From assembly GCF_900128975.1 (NCBI RefSeq), contig NZ_FQVC01000001.1, positions 642,479 through 706,478 of the forward strand: a stretch of DNA of 64,000 bases, written 5' to 3'. The notes under the pieces are model-generated. The model saw only the letters and a program-made list of their open reading frames with translations, did no database searches and was not told the DNA's origin. The translations under genes were made by a program, and so were the position numbers. Below are positions 48,077-56,493 of the stretch, piece after piece (the stretch's first letter is position 1; every line of letters starts with the position of its first letter). This DNA is from Devosia limi DSM 17137. GTDB taxonomy: Bacteria > Pseudomonadota > Alphaproteobacteria > Rhizobiales > Devosiaceae.

Positions 48077-49278
48077 GGCTTGGTCCAAACCCATTGTGTG
48101 ATCGGCATGGCCGGCCGCCAGCCCGTCATGCTGCCGATCTCGGTCGCCCGCGCAATATCAATCCGCGTCAGGCCCCCACCCAGATCCGCATGCCGCGCCA
48201 GCAGCACTGCTTCCATTTCGGTGGTCACCGCATTGGCGACCAGTCGGCCGCCAGCGGGCAGGGCGGCTATGGCAGCCTCCACAAGTCCCGGCTCGCTGCC
48301 GCCGCCGCCAATGAACACCGCATGCGGCTGTGGCAAGTCCACCAGCGCCCCTGGCGCAGTGCCTTCAACAACCCGCAAATCCGGCACCCCAAACGCCTGT
48401 GCATTGCGGCCAATGCGCGCCACCCGCTCGCCATCCGCCTCAATGGCAATCGCCTTGAGGCTTGGGTCCGCCAGCATCCATTCAATCGCCACCGAGCCCG
48501 ATCCGGCCCCGATATCCCACAGCAATTCGCCCCGCCGCGGTGCCAGTGCCGATAGCGTCAGCGCCCGCACTTCGCGCTTGGTGATCTGCCCGTCATGCTC
48601 GAACAGCCCGTCATCGCGCCCCGCCGCCATCGGCAGCACCCGCGCCCCCGGCAGCGCCACTACCGTCACTGCGCAGACATTGAGCGTTTGCACATCATCC
48701 AGCGCAAAGCCCATCGCTACCTGCGAACGGATGCGCTCATCCGGCCCGCCTAGCGCTTCCAGCACCGTGACAATCGAAATCCCGAATCCTGCGGCATTGA
48801 GCAGTTGCGCCAGCGCCGCCGGTCCATGCTCATCGGAGGTCAGCGCCAATATCCGCGCGCCATTATGCAGATGCGGCCGGATCAGATCGAGCGGCCGCCC
48901 ATGCAGCGACAGGCTCACCACCTCGGCCAGCGGCCAGCCCAATCGCCCCGCCGCCAGCGTGAACGCCGAAACCTGCGGGATCACATCCATCTCCGATGCA
49001 TCGATATGCCGCGATAGTGTCGCCCCGACGCCATAGTGAAATGGATCGCCCGATGCCAGCACGCAGACGCGCCGATTGCGTTCCGCCACCACGGCCTCGA
49101 CCGACCGCGAAAACGGGCTCAACCAGCTGCGGCTCTCGCCCGTGATCGCCGCCGCCGCCAATTCCAGATGCCGCTCGCCGCCAAACACGATCTCTGCCCC
49201 GGCAATTGCCTGCCGCGCCCGCTCGCCCAGCCCGGCGAGGCCATCCTCGCCAATGCCAACGATCGACAGCCACTTCAT
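48073..49278 (-). CDS. cobL: precorrin-6Y C5,15-methyltransferase (decarboxylating)
   Basis: 401-aa two-domain enzyme: N-terminal CbiE-like methyltransferase ([13 protein letters not shown], residues 5-17) and C-terminal CbiT-like domain with the SAM motif [14 protein letters not shown] near 244. It methylates C5 and C15 and decarboxylates precorrin-6Y to precorrin-8X. It overlaps cobJ (49275) and cobM by four bases each. Confidence 0.94.
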   Translation of the reverse strand: MKWLSIVGIGEDGLAGLGERARQAIAGAEIVFGGERHLELAAAAITGESRSWLSPFSRSVEAVVAERNRRVCVLASGDPFHYGVGATLSRHIDASEMDVIPQVSAFTLAAGRLGWPLAEVVSLSLHGRPLDLIRPHLHNGARILALTSDEHGPAALAQLLNAAGFGISIVTVLEALGGPDERIRSQVAMGFALDDVQTLNVCAVTVVALPGARVLPMAAGRDDGLFEHDGQITKREVRALTLSALAPRRGELLWDIGAGSGSVAIEWMLADPSLKAIAIEADGERVARIGRNAQAFGVPDLRVVEGTAPGALVDLPQPHAVFIGGGGSEPGLVEAAIAALPAGGRLVANAVTTEMEAVLLARHADLGGGLTRIDIARATEIGSMTGWRPAMPITQWVWTKP

Positions 49279-50036
49279 CGCCGCTCTCCAATCGAGCGCG
49301 GCGAATAGACCAGCGGCGCCCGGTCCGGCCGCTCGATCACCCGCGTTTCCGCCGAGCCGATGATCACGCAGGTCGCCATGTCAGCCTGCTTGGCATCGGC
49401 ATCGGCCAGCGTCACCACGCTCATGCGTTCATCCGGCCGCCCCGCCGCCCGCCCAAAGATCACCGGCGTCGTCCATGGCAGCACTTCGCGCAGGATCGCA
49501 AAAGCCGTCCCCAGCTGCCACGGCCGCGCCTTGCTGATTGGATTATAGAGCGCAATCACCAGCCCCGCCGTCGCCACGGCCCGCAACCGCTGCTCGATCA
49601 CCGTCCAGGGCTTTAGATTATCCGACAGCGAAATCGCGCAGAAATCATGCCCCAGCGGCGCCCCGCTGCGGGCTGCCACGCTCAGCATCGCCGTCACGCC
49701 CGGCACGATCACGAGGTCGATTTCGCGCCACGGGCCCGGCCCATCCTCAATCGCTTCGCACACCGCCGCCGCCATTGCGAACACCCCGGGATCGCCCCCG
49801 GAAATGACGCAGACATGCTCGCCCGCCGCCGCCGCCTTCAGCGCCGCCTTGGCCCGGCTCAGCTCTTCGCGATTGTCCGAGGCCACCCGCCGCTGATCAT
49901 CCCGCAGCTCCAGCCGGTCGAGATAGGGCCCATAGCCAAAAAACACCCTCGCTGCCGCCACGGCCGCGCTGGCCTCGGGTGTCACCTGCTCGGGACTGCC
50001 GGGCCCCAGCCCGACGACGACCAGTTTGCCGCTCAT
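49275..50036 (-). CDS. cobJ: precorrin-3B C17-methyltransferase
   Basis: 253 aa. The start MSGKLVVVGLGPGSPEQVTPEA and VFFGYGPYLDRL segment identify CobJ, and VISGGDPGVFAMA near 93 is the SAM-binding loop. It performs ring contraction, converting precorrin-3B to precorrin-4. It overlaps cobI and cobL by four bases each. In many rhizobia cobK follows here; it does not in this window. Confidence 0.95.
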   Translation of the reverse strand: MSGKLVVVGLGPGSPEQVTPEASAAVAAARVFFGYGPYLDRLELRDDQRRVASDNREELSRAKAALKAAAAGEHVCVISGGDPGVFAMAAAVCEAIEDGPGPWREIDLVIVPGVTAMLSVAARSGAPLGHDFCAISLSDNLKPWTVIEQRLRAVATAGLVIALYNPISKARPWQLGTAFAILREVLPWTTPVIFGRAAGRPDERMSVVTLADADAKQADMATCVIIGSAETRVIERPDRAPLVYSPRSIGERR

Positions 50037-50758
50037 GGCCTGTGGCTCCAGCCCGGCACCAGGATCAGCGCGAAATACGGCGCCACATCATCGGCCTTGT
50101 CAGCCAGCCGCATCGATAGCCCATTGGCCATGGTCCCGCGCTCGACATAGACCGCCGTTTCCAGCCGCCCCGCCGCCGCAATCGCCCGCCTGATCTTGGC
50201 CAGGTTGCGCCCCACCTTCATGATCACCGCCCCATCGCTATCACCCAGCCGGCGCAGCAACTCGGCCTCATCTAGTGTGCCCGGCAGCACCGCCAGGATA
50301 TCGTCGCCCTGCACCAGCGGCAGCCCCGCCGCCGACCAGCATCCCGACATCGCCGTAATCCCCGGTATCACCTCGGTCGGATAAGTCGACGCCAGCCGCA
50401 CATGCAGATGCATATAGGAGCCATAGAACAGCGGATCGCCCTCGCTCAGCACCGCCACATTGCGCCCCGCATCCAGATGCGCCGCAATCCGCGCGGCCGA
50501 GGCCTCGTAAAACGCTTCCATCTGCGATTTGTAATCGTCGTGATGGCGCTCGATCTCGGTGGTCACCGGATAGTCCAGCGCCTCCTCGATCTGCTCGGCA
50601 GCGATCAGATCCGCCACGATCCGCCGCGCATTGCTGGCATTGCCCGCCTTGGCGAAATACGCCACCACATCGGCCCGCTCGATTGCCCGCGCCGCCTTGA
50701 AAGTCAGCAGCTCCGGATCACCCGGCCCGGTGCCCACGCCATAAAGCTGGCCACTCAT
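50033..50758 (-). CDS. cobI: precorrin-2 C20-methyltransferase
   Basis: 241 aa, starting MSGQLYGVGTGPGDPELLTFKA. LSEGDPLFYGSYMHL near 105 is the CobI SAM loop. It converts precorrin-2 to precorrin-3A. It overlaps both neighbours by four bases (ATGA). Confidence 0.95.
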   Translation of the reverse strand: MSGQLYGVGTGPGDPELLTFKAARAIERADVVAYFAKAGNASNARRIVADLIAAEQIEEALDYPVTTEIERHHDDYKSQMEAFYEASAARIAAHLDAGRNVAVLSEGDPLFYGSYMHLHVRLASTYPTEVIPGITAMSGCWSAAGLPLVQGDDILAVLPGTLDEAELLRRLGDSDGAVIMKVGRNLAKIRRAIAAAGRLETAVYVERGTMANGLSMRLADKADDVAPYFALILVPGWSHRP

Positions 50759-51387
50759 AGACCGGGCCTCGCCAATGCATTGAGCGCCGCCGCCGTAATC
50801 GCGCTGCCCCCCAGCCGCCCGCGCACGATGGCATAGGGCACGCCATAGGAATTCTCCGCCAGCGCCGCCTTGGATTCCGCCGCGCCGACAAAGCCCACCG
50901 GCATTCCCAGGATTGCCGCCGGCTTGGGCGCGCCATCGCGCAGCATTTCCAGCAGGTGGAACAGTGCCGTCGGCGCATTGCCGATGGCCACCACCGATCC
51001 GGCTAGCCGCTCAACCCACAGATGCAGCGCCGCCGCCGAGCGCGTATTGCCGATCTCGGCCGCGATCACCGGCGTCTGCGGATCGCGCAGCGTGCAGATC
51101 ACTGCATTGTTCGCCGGCAATCGCGCTGCCGTCACCCCGCGCGACACCATTTCGGCATCGCAAAAGATCGGCGCGCCGGCCCCGAGAGCCGCCCGCGCCG
51201 CCGCCACGAAGCCGGGGCCAAATTCAAAAAACTGCGCCGCTTCGACCATGCCGGCGGCATGCACCATGCGCACCGCCAGTTCGGCCTCATCAGGCGCAAA
51301 GCCGCTCAGATCGGTCTCGGCCCGGATCATGGCAAAGGACTGGGTGTAGATGGCGTCGCCATCCTTGATGTAGTCGTAGTCGGTCAT
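50755..51387 (-). CDS. cobH: precorrin-8X methylmutase
   Basis: 210 aa. DYDYIKDGDAIYTQSFAMIRAE at the start and the VRMVHAAG segment carry the family's catalytic His. It moves the C11 methyl to C12, giving hydrogenobyrinic acid. I chose ATG 51387 with AGGG upstream; ATG 51393 overlaps the cobG stop and would copy the coupling seen at the other junctions. The open frame runs further upstream to 51483 inside cobG. Confidence 0.93.
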   Translation of the reverse strand: MTDYDYIKDGDAIYTQSFAMIRAETDLSGFAPDEAELAVRMVHAAGMVEAAQFFEFGPGFVAAARAALGAGAPIFCDAEMVSRGVTAARLPANNAVICTLRDPQTPVIAAEIGNTRSAAALHLWVERLAGSVVAIGNAPTALFHLLEMLRDGAPKPAAILGMPVGFVGAAESKAALAENSYGVPYAIVRGRLGGSAITAAALNALARPGL

Positions 51388-51389
51388 TG

Positions 51390-52721
51390 TCATCCCTGCC
51401 GGACCGCCGCCACTATGGCCGCGTCGCCGAGCCGCTTGAAGCACGCTGCCACCGTTTCGCCCAGCGCGCGATTGTCGCGCCACAGGCCCGCCAGCTGCAT
51501 TATGACCGGCTCGATAGCGTCAGCGCCGAATTGCGCCAGCGGCTTGTCGCCTGCCGTGGCCCCGATGACAAGCCCGCAGCCCACCTCGCCCCCAACCAGC
51601 GTCAGCAGTGCCGCCCGCGGATGCGCGCAGCCCTTGGCGCAACCCGAAACATGCAGCTCAAACGAGCCATCAAACAATTCCTGCTCCAGCGCCGCCAGGC
51701 GTCCCGCAACCACCCGCGCCGGCACCAGGCCCGATGCACAGCCCGCGCTACCTATACAGGCGCTGATCTTCAGCCGCCCATCCCGCTCGGCGGTGATAAG
51801 ACCCAGCCCTGCCGCATCGGCCAGAAATCCCCGGGCTGCGGTTTCATCTTGTGTCAGCCCCAGCAGGCAATGATCCGGCGCCAGCTTGAATTCGTCGATC
51901 CCACGCGCCCGCGCCGCCTCAGCCAATCGCGCCAGCGCTACGCCATCCGCCGCCCCAAAACTCAGCGTCACCCGCGCCGCGCATCGTCCATCCTTGAGCG
52001 CCGTGATCGTGCGGGGCAGGGCAGTTCCCGCCACAAAATCATCATCGGCCCGCACCATTCCCGCAACCGCCGCTCGCGCCGCATCGACGGGAACGGTTCG
52101 CCCCCGCGCCTGCCGTCCAAGCTCCGCAATCAGCGCCAACCATGCCGTTACCGCCCCAGCCGCATCCTCTGTCGCCACGATCCCGAGCGGCGTCTTCGCC
52201 AACCCAATCCGCCAATTGTCCCGATCAATCGCCACCAGCCGGACATCCGCAGCCAGCGCCGCCAATCCCGATCCAGCGGCGCTATCGATGACCACCGTCA
52301 CCTTCGGCCCCAGCCGCGCCTGCAATCCAGCACTGCCCTGCCGAACCATCGCCGCCATGGCCAGCGCATCGCCGCGCTCGTCGGGATCGAGCCCGCTCAG
52401 TGGCCCAATCTCGATCGGTATCCCCGTCTCGATCGCCACCACGCTCTCAACCGCACTGGCAAATTCCGGCACGCTCTCGGCGCGCAGCCCCCGCACCTGC
52501 AGATTGCCCCGTGCCGTCACCTCGACCAGCCCATTGCCATAGCGGCCCGCCAGCCCGGCAATCCCAGCCAATTGCTCCGGCGTCAGTTCCCCACCCACCG
52601 GCCGCAGCCGCGCCAGCAGCCCGTCACCCGTTTGCATCGGCGCCCGCAGCGTCGGACATTCCCCCCGCCGCCGCCCTGGCGATAGCAATGCTGTCTGGCT
52701 CACATCACAGGTCCACTTCAT
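51390..52721 (-). CDS. cobG: precorrin-3B synthase
   Basis: About 443 aa. A nitrite/sulfite-reductase-like enzyme that uses oxygen to convert precorrin-3A to precorrin-3B. RRGECPTLRAPMQTGDGLLARLRP opens the protein in the family style. The Fe-S/siroheme-type cysteines are in GSAGCASG (near 320) and SGCAKGCAHP (near 355). It defines the aerobic branch. The start is uncertain: ATG 52721 keeps the RRGECP region, but its ribosome site is too close. Confidence 0.9.
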   Translation of the reverse strand: MKWTCDVSQTALLSPGRRRGECPTLRAPMQTGDGLLARLRPVGGELTPEQLAGIAGLAGRYGNGLVEVTARGNLQVRGLRAESVPEFASAVESVVAIETGIPIEIGPLSGLDPDERGDALAMAAMVRQGSAGLQARLGPKVTVVIDSAAGSGLAALAADVRLVAIDRDNWRIGLAKTPLGIVATEDAAGAVTAWLALIAELGRQARGRTVPVDAARAAVAGMVRADDDFVAGTALPRTITALKDGRCAARVTLSFGAADGVALARLAEAARARGIDEFKLAPDHCLLGLTQDETAARGFLADAAGLGLITAERDGRLKISACIGSAGCASGLVPARVVAGRLAALEQELFDGSFELHVSGCAKGCAHPRAALLTLVGGEVGCGLVIGATAGDKPLAQFGADAIEPVIMQLAGLWRDNRALGETVAACFKRLGDAAIVAAVRQG

Positions 52722-52813
52722 CTCCCCGATCTGTATACGATCAGGGCAGGGCACACAAAGCGCCTGCCACGCGCCGGTCCCTTCCGCGCCCAACCACGCT
52801 GCTAAACCACGGC

Positions 52814-52845
52814 GTCATTCCCGCGCAGGCGGGGGAATCCATTCC
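52814..52845 (+). repeat. dispersed palindrome, family 1, copy 1
   Basis: GTCATTCCCGCGCAGGCGGG core followed by GAATCCATTCC, with two extra bases in the arm compared with other copies. It pairs with an inverted copy at 52864-52898. Confidence 0.75.
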
Positions 52846-52863
52846 ACCTCTTCCGTGCACCCA

Positions 52864-52898
52864 AGAATGGACTCCCGCCTACGCGGGAGTGACCCGGA
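52864..52898 (-). repeat. dispersed palindrome, family 1, copy 2 (inverted)
   Basis: Reverse-oriented copy: AGAATGGACTCCCGCCTACG then CGGGAGTGACCCGG. With copy 1 it forms a head-to-head pair, the layout of a REPIN, in the cobF-cobG gap. Confidence 0.7.
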
Positions 52899-52939
52899 TG
52901 AACCAAACCAACCCGATCCCTCCCACCCTCCGATCTGTC

Positions 52940-52980
52940 CCCTCCCCCTCGAGGGGGAGGGCTAGGGTGGGGGCGCTGCG
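52940..52980 (+). repeat. dispersed repeat, family 2, copy 2
   Basis: CCCTCCCCCTCGAGGGGGAG palindrome followed by GGGTGGGGGCGCTGCG. Closely related to the copy at 30071-30110. It lies just downstream of cobF. Confidence 0.6.
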
Positions 52981-52990
52981 CCAAGCGCAA

Positions 52991-53734
52991 TCACCCCCGC
53001 TCCCGCAACAAATACACATCCATGATCCACCCATGCTGGTCCCGCGCCGCTTGCCTCGTGTCGATGATCTCCCCCGCCACGTCCCCCAACCGGCCGCTGA
53101 TCAAAATTTCGTCCGCCGTCCCCAGATAGGCTCCCCAGAAAATCTCCAGCTCCGGGTCCTGGCCCAGAAACGCCGTCTGCCCGTCCAGCATCACCACGCT
53201 ATCGCCTTGCGGACCCAGCTCCGCCAGCCGCCGCCCGGTGGTCATCTGCACCGGTTCACCCACCCGGTTGAGCGCAATGCCATGCGCTGCCGTCAGCGCC
53301 TGGATGCTGGTAATCCCCGGAATGATCGAGACGCGAAACGCCCCCGGCATCGCCGCGCGCACCCGTTCCAATATGCGGATCGTGCTGTCATAAAGCCCTG
53401 GATCCCCCCAGACCAAAAACGCCCCAGTGCCCCCGTCCGGCACCTGTGCCAGCAGCTCCGCAAACTGACCCGCCAGCGCCTCATGCCAGGCGTCCACGCG
53501 CGCCTTGTAGTCGGCAATCGCCGGGTTCCGCACCGGCGGTTCATAGTCGATGATCCCGGCCGCATTGGTCACGTAGCGCCGGCAGATCTCGCGCCGCACA
53601 TCCGCCAATTCGCTCTTGCCCGCTCCCTTATCGGGAATGAACAGGGCATCGGCGCGGTTGAGCGCATTGATGGCCTGCATGGTCACATGCTCCGGATTGC
53701 CGGTGCCGATCCCCACGATCTCGACTGTTTTCAT
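52991..53734 (-). CDS. cobF: precorrin-6A synthase (deacetylating)
   Basis: 247 aa. It starts MKTVEIVGIGTGNPEHVTMQ and has FIPDKGAGKSELADVRREIC and LVWGDPGLYDST, diagnostic of CobF, which methylates C1 of precorrin-5. ATG 53734 has GAGG 8 bases upstream; the frame continues to 54007 across the ArsR promoter and is not needed. About 270 bases of repeat-rich DNA separate it from cobG, so the two may have separate promoters. No cobalamin riboswitch is seen upstream. Confidence 0.93.
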   Translation of the reverse strand: MKTVEIVGIGTGNPEHVTMQAINALNRADALFIPDKGAGKSELADVRREICRRYVTNAAGIIDYEPPVRNPAIADYKARVDAWHEALAGQFAELLAQVPDGGTGAFLVWGDPGLYDSTIRILERVRAAMPGAFRVSIIPGITSIQALTAAHGIALNRVGEPVQMTTGRRLAELGPQGDSVVMLDGQTAFLGQDPELEIFWGAYLGTADEILISGRLGDVAGEIIDTRQAARDQHGWIMDVYLLRERG

Positions 53735-53823
53735 CGTTGCCGCCTCGCGCTGGTTACCTCCGGCAGATGCCACGGACCGCTTCCGGCCACAAGGCAGTTG
53801 ACTTCCGCCCCAGTCGGATATAC

Positions 53824-53854
53824 TCAACCAGTTAGTATTATATAAAATGGTTGA
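53824..53854 (+). promoter_or_regulatory. probable ArsR operator
   Basis: TCAACCA at 53824-53830 is inverted as TGGTTGA at 53848-53854, around an AT-rich centre (TATTATATAAAA) that could also hold a -10 box. It ends 6 bases before the arsR start, as expected for autoregulation. Confidence 0.5.
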
Positions 53855-53860
53855 ATAAAG

Positions 53861-54208
53861 ATGGCTACAGACCAACTCAGCCTGACCCTGGCGGCGCTCG
53901 CCGATCCAACCCGCCGCGGCATTCTCGCCCGTCTGTCGCAGGGCGAGGCCAGCGTCAACGAGCTCGCCGAACCATTCGACATGACCCTGGCTGCCGTCTC
54001 CAAGCACATCAAGGTGTTGGAGTCAGCCGGTCTCGTCAGCCGCAGCAAGTCCGCCCAATGGCGTCCCTGCAAGCTCGAAGCCGCCCCCATGCGCGATGTC
54101 GTGGGCTGGCTCGAGCAATACCGCCGGTTCTGGGAACAGAACCTCGACAATCTCGATGCTTACCTCAAGCAGCTGCAGACTCCCGACCCCACCCGGCCCA
54201 AGAACTGA
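53861..54208 (+). CDS. ArsR-family regulator
   Basis: 115-aa winged helix regulator. LAALADPTRRGILARLSQGEASVNELAEPFDMTLAAVSKHIKVLE (9-53) is a standard ArsR HTH. No CxC metal site is present, so it belongs to the non-metal group paired with AHSA1 proteins. It lies 12 bases before the SRPBCC gene and probably represses both. Confidence 0.88.
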   Translation: MATDQLSLTLAALADPTRRGILARLSQGEASVNELAEPFDMTLAAVSKHIKVLESAGLVSRSKSAQWRPCKLEAAPMRDVVGWLEQYRRFWEQNLDNLDAYLKQLQTPDPTRPKN

Positions 54209-54220
54209 AGGAGCAATCCA

Positions 54221-54712
54221 ATGACCGCATTCGCCAACCCGTTCAAAACCGAACTGCCCGCCGACGAGCCGATCATCATCATGTCGCGCACCTTCGATGC
54301 GCCGCTGGCACTGGTCTGGAAAGTCTGGACCCAGCCCGAGCACGTTGCCTATTGGTGGGGGCCCGGACAGGACAATGAAATTGTCCACTATGATGTCCGC
54401 ACCGGCGGCAAATGGCGCATCAAGTCATCCATGGGCGATGGCGGACCGGTGGTGTTCTTCGGCACCTATCTCGACGTACAGCCCCAATCGCTGATCAAGA
54501 ACACCTTCGTCGTCGAAGGCATGTTCGAGGAAGACGACCGCTTCTTTGAGGAGCACCATTTCGAGGAGCGTGACGGCAAGGTCCACTACCATTCGATCAC
54601 CCGCCTCGAAAACTTCGAGAGCCGCCAGGGCGTCATCGATAGCGGCATGGAATGGGGCGCCAATGCCTCCATGGCCAAGGTCGACGAACTCCTCGAACGC
54701 CTCAAGAAGTAG
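54221..54712 (+). CDS. SRPBCC/AHSA1 domain protein
   Basis: 163-aa START-like fold. MSRTFDAPLALVWKVWTQPEHVAYWWGP (21-48) is the family signature. AHSA1-type proteins bind hydrophobic ligands and often pair with ArsR regulators; the ligand is unknown. GGAG precedes the ATG. Two other AHSA1/ArsR genes lie at 55646-56463. Confidence 0.85.
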   Translation: MTAFANPFKTELPADEPIIIMSRTFDAPLALVWKVWTQPEHVAYWWGPGQDNEIVHYDVRTGGKWRIKSSMGDGGPVVFFGTYLDVQPQSLIKNTFVVEGMFEEDDRFFEEHHFEERDGKVHYHSITRLENFESRQGVIDSGMEWGANASMAKVDELLERLKK

Positions 54713-54755
54713 CCGGGATTGGACCGTAGCCCGGTTCCGTCTCGCCTCCCCGCCA

Positions 54756-54783
54756 CGCTGCCCACGGACTTGATCCGTGGGCC
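54756..54783. repeat. dispersed palindrome, family 3, copy 1
   Basis: CTGCCCACGGACTTGATCCG then TGGGCC: an 8-bp arm pair CCCACGGA/TCCGTGGG around CTTGA. Related copies lie at 58323 and 63477. Confidence 0.65.
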
Positions 54784-54818
54784 TCTCTCCCGACGCACTG
54801 ATCGCTCTCAACCCACTG

Positions 54819-54850
54819 GGTCATTCCCGCGCAGGCAGGAATCTCCTTCC
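54819..54850 (+). repeat. dispersed palindrome, family 1, copy 3
   Basis: GGTCATTCCCGCGCAGGCAG then GAATCTCCTTCC; one arm base differs from consensus. It lies between the AHSA1 gene and the convergent hydrolase gene. Confidence 0.65.
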
Positions 54851-54871
54851 TTCAGGCTGGCTCAGGCGCCC

Positions 54872-55645
54872 TCACACCTGCCGCGCCAGAAATTCCCCCA
54901 CCGCGTCCCAGAACAGCCCCGTATTCACCGCACTGTGGTCGGCATTGGCGATGATCGACAATTCCCCCCTGCCAATCCCCTTGAACAGCCGCGCCGCCGC
55001 ATCGACGCCGCCCAGTTCGTCCCGATCCCCCATGATCACCAGCGCGGGGTCGGTGATCGTGGCCAGCTGCTCGGCGCTGTAGCTCGGCAGGCCCAGCCAC
55101 AGCGTCGAAATCTGCTTGAGGTAATCCCGCCAATAGTCCGGTCCATAAACTGCACTATGCGAGGCCTTGATCACCTCGAAGAAACCACCAAACGCCTGTT
55201 CCATCACCACGAGGTCAGCTTCACCCGGCCGAGTGAAGCCCCAGCTCCGCAACCCTGCCAGATAGCTTTCCACCGGCGCACTCACTGTGCCGCCCATGAC
55301 CAGCGCTCTGGCAAAGCCGGGGTGCCGCAACCCGATTTCCAGCGCGCTCTGCCCGCCATCGCTATAGCCAACGATCAATGGCCGCTCGATCCCAAGCGCG
55401 GCGCAGAACGCCACCACATCATCGGCCATCTGCGGATAGCTTAGCTCCCCCGCCGGATTGTCGGTACCGCCATGCCCGCGCGTATCGGGCGCCAGCACGC
55501 GATAGCGCTCGGCCAGCTTTTCGATCTGCCCCTTCCAGCTATTCGATGTCGTCAGCCCGCCATGCAGCAGCACCAGCGGCTGCCCTTGGCCCTCGTCGCG
55601 ATAGAAAATCCGGAGGCCGCCCGCCTCGATATGCTTGCCGTCCAT
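54872..55645 (-). CDS. alpha/beta hydrolase
   Basis: 257 aa. LVLLHGGLTTSNSW (oxyanion), GYSDGGQSALE (nucleophile Ser near 99), GDRDELGGVDAA (Asp) and NADHSAV (His) give a full catalytic set. It resembles small esterases and dienelactone/ketoacid-type hydrolases; the substrate is unknown. Its ATG abuts the upstream AHSA1 stop, so it belongs to the ArsR-AHSA1-hydrolase operon at 54872-56463. Confidence 0.85.
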   Translation of the reverse strand: MDGKHIEAGGLRIFYRDEGQGQPLVLLHGGLTTSNSWKGQIEKLAERYRVLAPDTRGHGGTDNPAGELSYPQMADDVVAFCAALGIERPLIVGYSDGGQSALEIGLRHPGFARALVMGGTVSAPVESYLAGLRSWGFTRPGEADLVVMEQAFGGFFEVIKASHSAVYGPDYWRDYLKQISTLWLGLPSYSAEQLATITDPALVIMGDRDELGGVDAAARLFKGIGRGELSIIANADHSAVNTGLFWDAVGEFLARQV

Positions 55646-56116
55646 CTAGTTCGCCGCCTGCCTGGTCAAATACGCCCCCAGCGCATCCAACAAGTCGCTG
55701 GTGCCGCGCTCGCGCCCGCCCGCATCATCAAATCCGTCCAGAAACGCCCCATGCTCGGTCAGCACCAGCCGCGAGCCTTCGCCGTCCGGGGTAATCTCGA
55801 ACGTCGCCAGCGACACCGAAATCTTGGTGTCATCCAGCGACATTTCATAGGTGTAGATAATCCGGTGATCCCTCACGATGTCCTGGTAGATCGCCTCGAA
55901 CTTGTGCACTGGCCCCTCGGGTGGCCCGCCCACGCTGGTCTCGCGCCCGCCAATGCGGAAATCCATCTCGTGTTGGTCCGGGCCCCATTCTTCCGGGCCA
56001 TTGAACCAGTGTTTCTTGGCCGCGGGATCGGAAAGGGCCTTGAATACCCGCGCCGGCTTGGCCGGGTAGCGGCGCTCCAAAGTAAAGCTGCCATGGGCAA
56101 TGCTGTGCTTGGTCAT
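55646..56116 (-). CDS. SRPBCC/AHSA1 domain protein
   Basis: 156 aa. GSFTLERRYPAKPARVFKALSDPAAKKHWFNGPEEW near the start is the AHSA1 signature. It overlaps the ArsR gene by four bases (ATGA). Second ArsR-AHSA1 module of the window, here followed by an alpha/beta hydrolase. Confidence 0.86.
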   Translation of the reverse strand: MTKHSIAHGSFTLERRYPAKPARVFKALSDPAAKKHWFNGPEEWGPDQHEMDFRIGGRETSVGGPPEGPVHKFEAIYQDIVRDHRIIYTYEMSLDDTKISVSLATFEITPDGEGSRLVLTEHGAFLDGFDDAGGRERGTSDLLDALGAYLTRQAAN

Positions 56117-56463
56117 GTCTTGCTCTCGGGTTCGTCTTCAGTCTGGGCCAGGAACTCGCCCAATCGGTCCAGCCGCCGCACCCAGGTGGTGCGCCGCTCG
56201 TTGATCCATTGCTCGGCCAGGCTCAACGCCTCCGGCTGGATCTGGCAGGTTCGCACCCGCCCCAGCTTCTGCGAACTCACCAGCCCGCTGGCTTCCAGCA
56301 CCTGCAGGTGCTGCACTACGGCGGGCAGGGACATGGCAAACGGCTTGGCCAGTTCGCTGACCGAGGCAGGGCCACGGCTCAGCCGATCCACCATCATCCG
56401 GCGGGTCGGGTCTGCCAGCGCCTGAAACATCAGATCGAGATTGGGCGATTGTTGGTTAAGCAT
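56113..56463 (-). CDS. ArsR-family regulator
   Basis: 116 aa. LMFQALADPTRRMMVDRLSRGPASVSELAKPFAMSLPAVVQHLQVLE (11-57) is an ArsR HTH of the AHSA1-linked group. ATG 56463 is preferred; the longer frame starts at TTG 56478. The start codon lies in the loop of a 17-bp inverted repeat (56444-56483), so translation and transcription control may be combined. Confidence 0.87.
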   Translation of the reverse strand: MLNQQSPNLDLMFQALADPTRRMMVDRLSRGPASVSELAKPFAMSLPAVVQHLQVLEASGLVSSQKLGRVRTCQIQPEALSLAEQWINERRTTWVRRLDRLGEFLAQTEDEPESKT

Positions 56464-56483
56464 AGCCTTAACTAACAATCGCC
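56444..56483 (-). promoter_or_regulatory. near-perfect 17-bp inverted repeat over the arsR start codon
   Basis: Arms at 56444-56460 and 56467-56483 match at 16 of 17 positions around a 6-base loop that holds the CAT complement of the start codon. It is the likely autoregulatory ArsR operator and can also form an mRNA hairpin. Confidence 0.65.
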
Positions 56484-56493
56484 TGCCATAGTG

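Noticed and set aside
53735..53860. Cobalamin riboswitch before cobF
   Set aside because: The gap is only about 125 bases and I find no B12-box or conserved core; too short for the full element.
53861..56463. Arsenic resistance locus
   Set aside because: The ArsR proteins lack metal-binding cysteines and pair with AHSA1 proteins, not arsenic enzymes.
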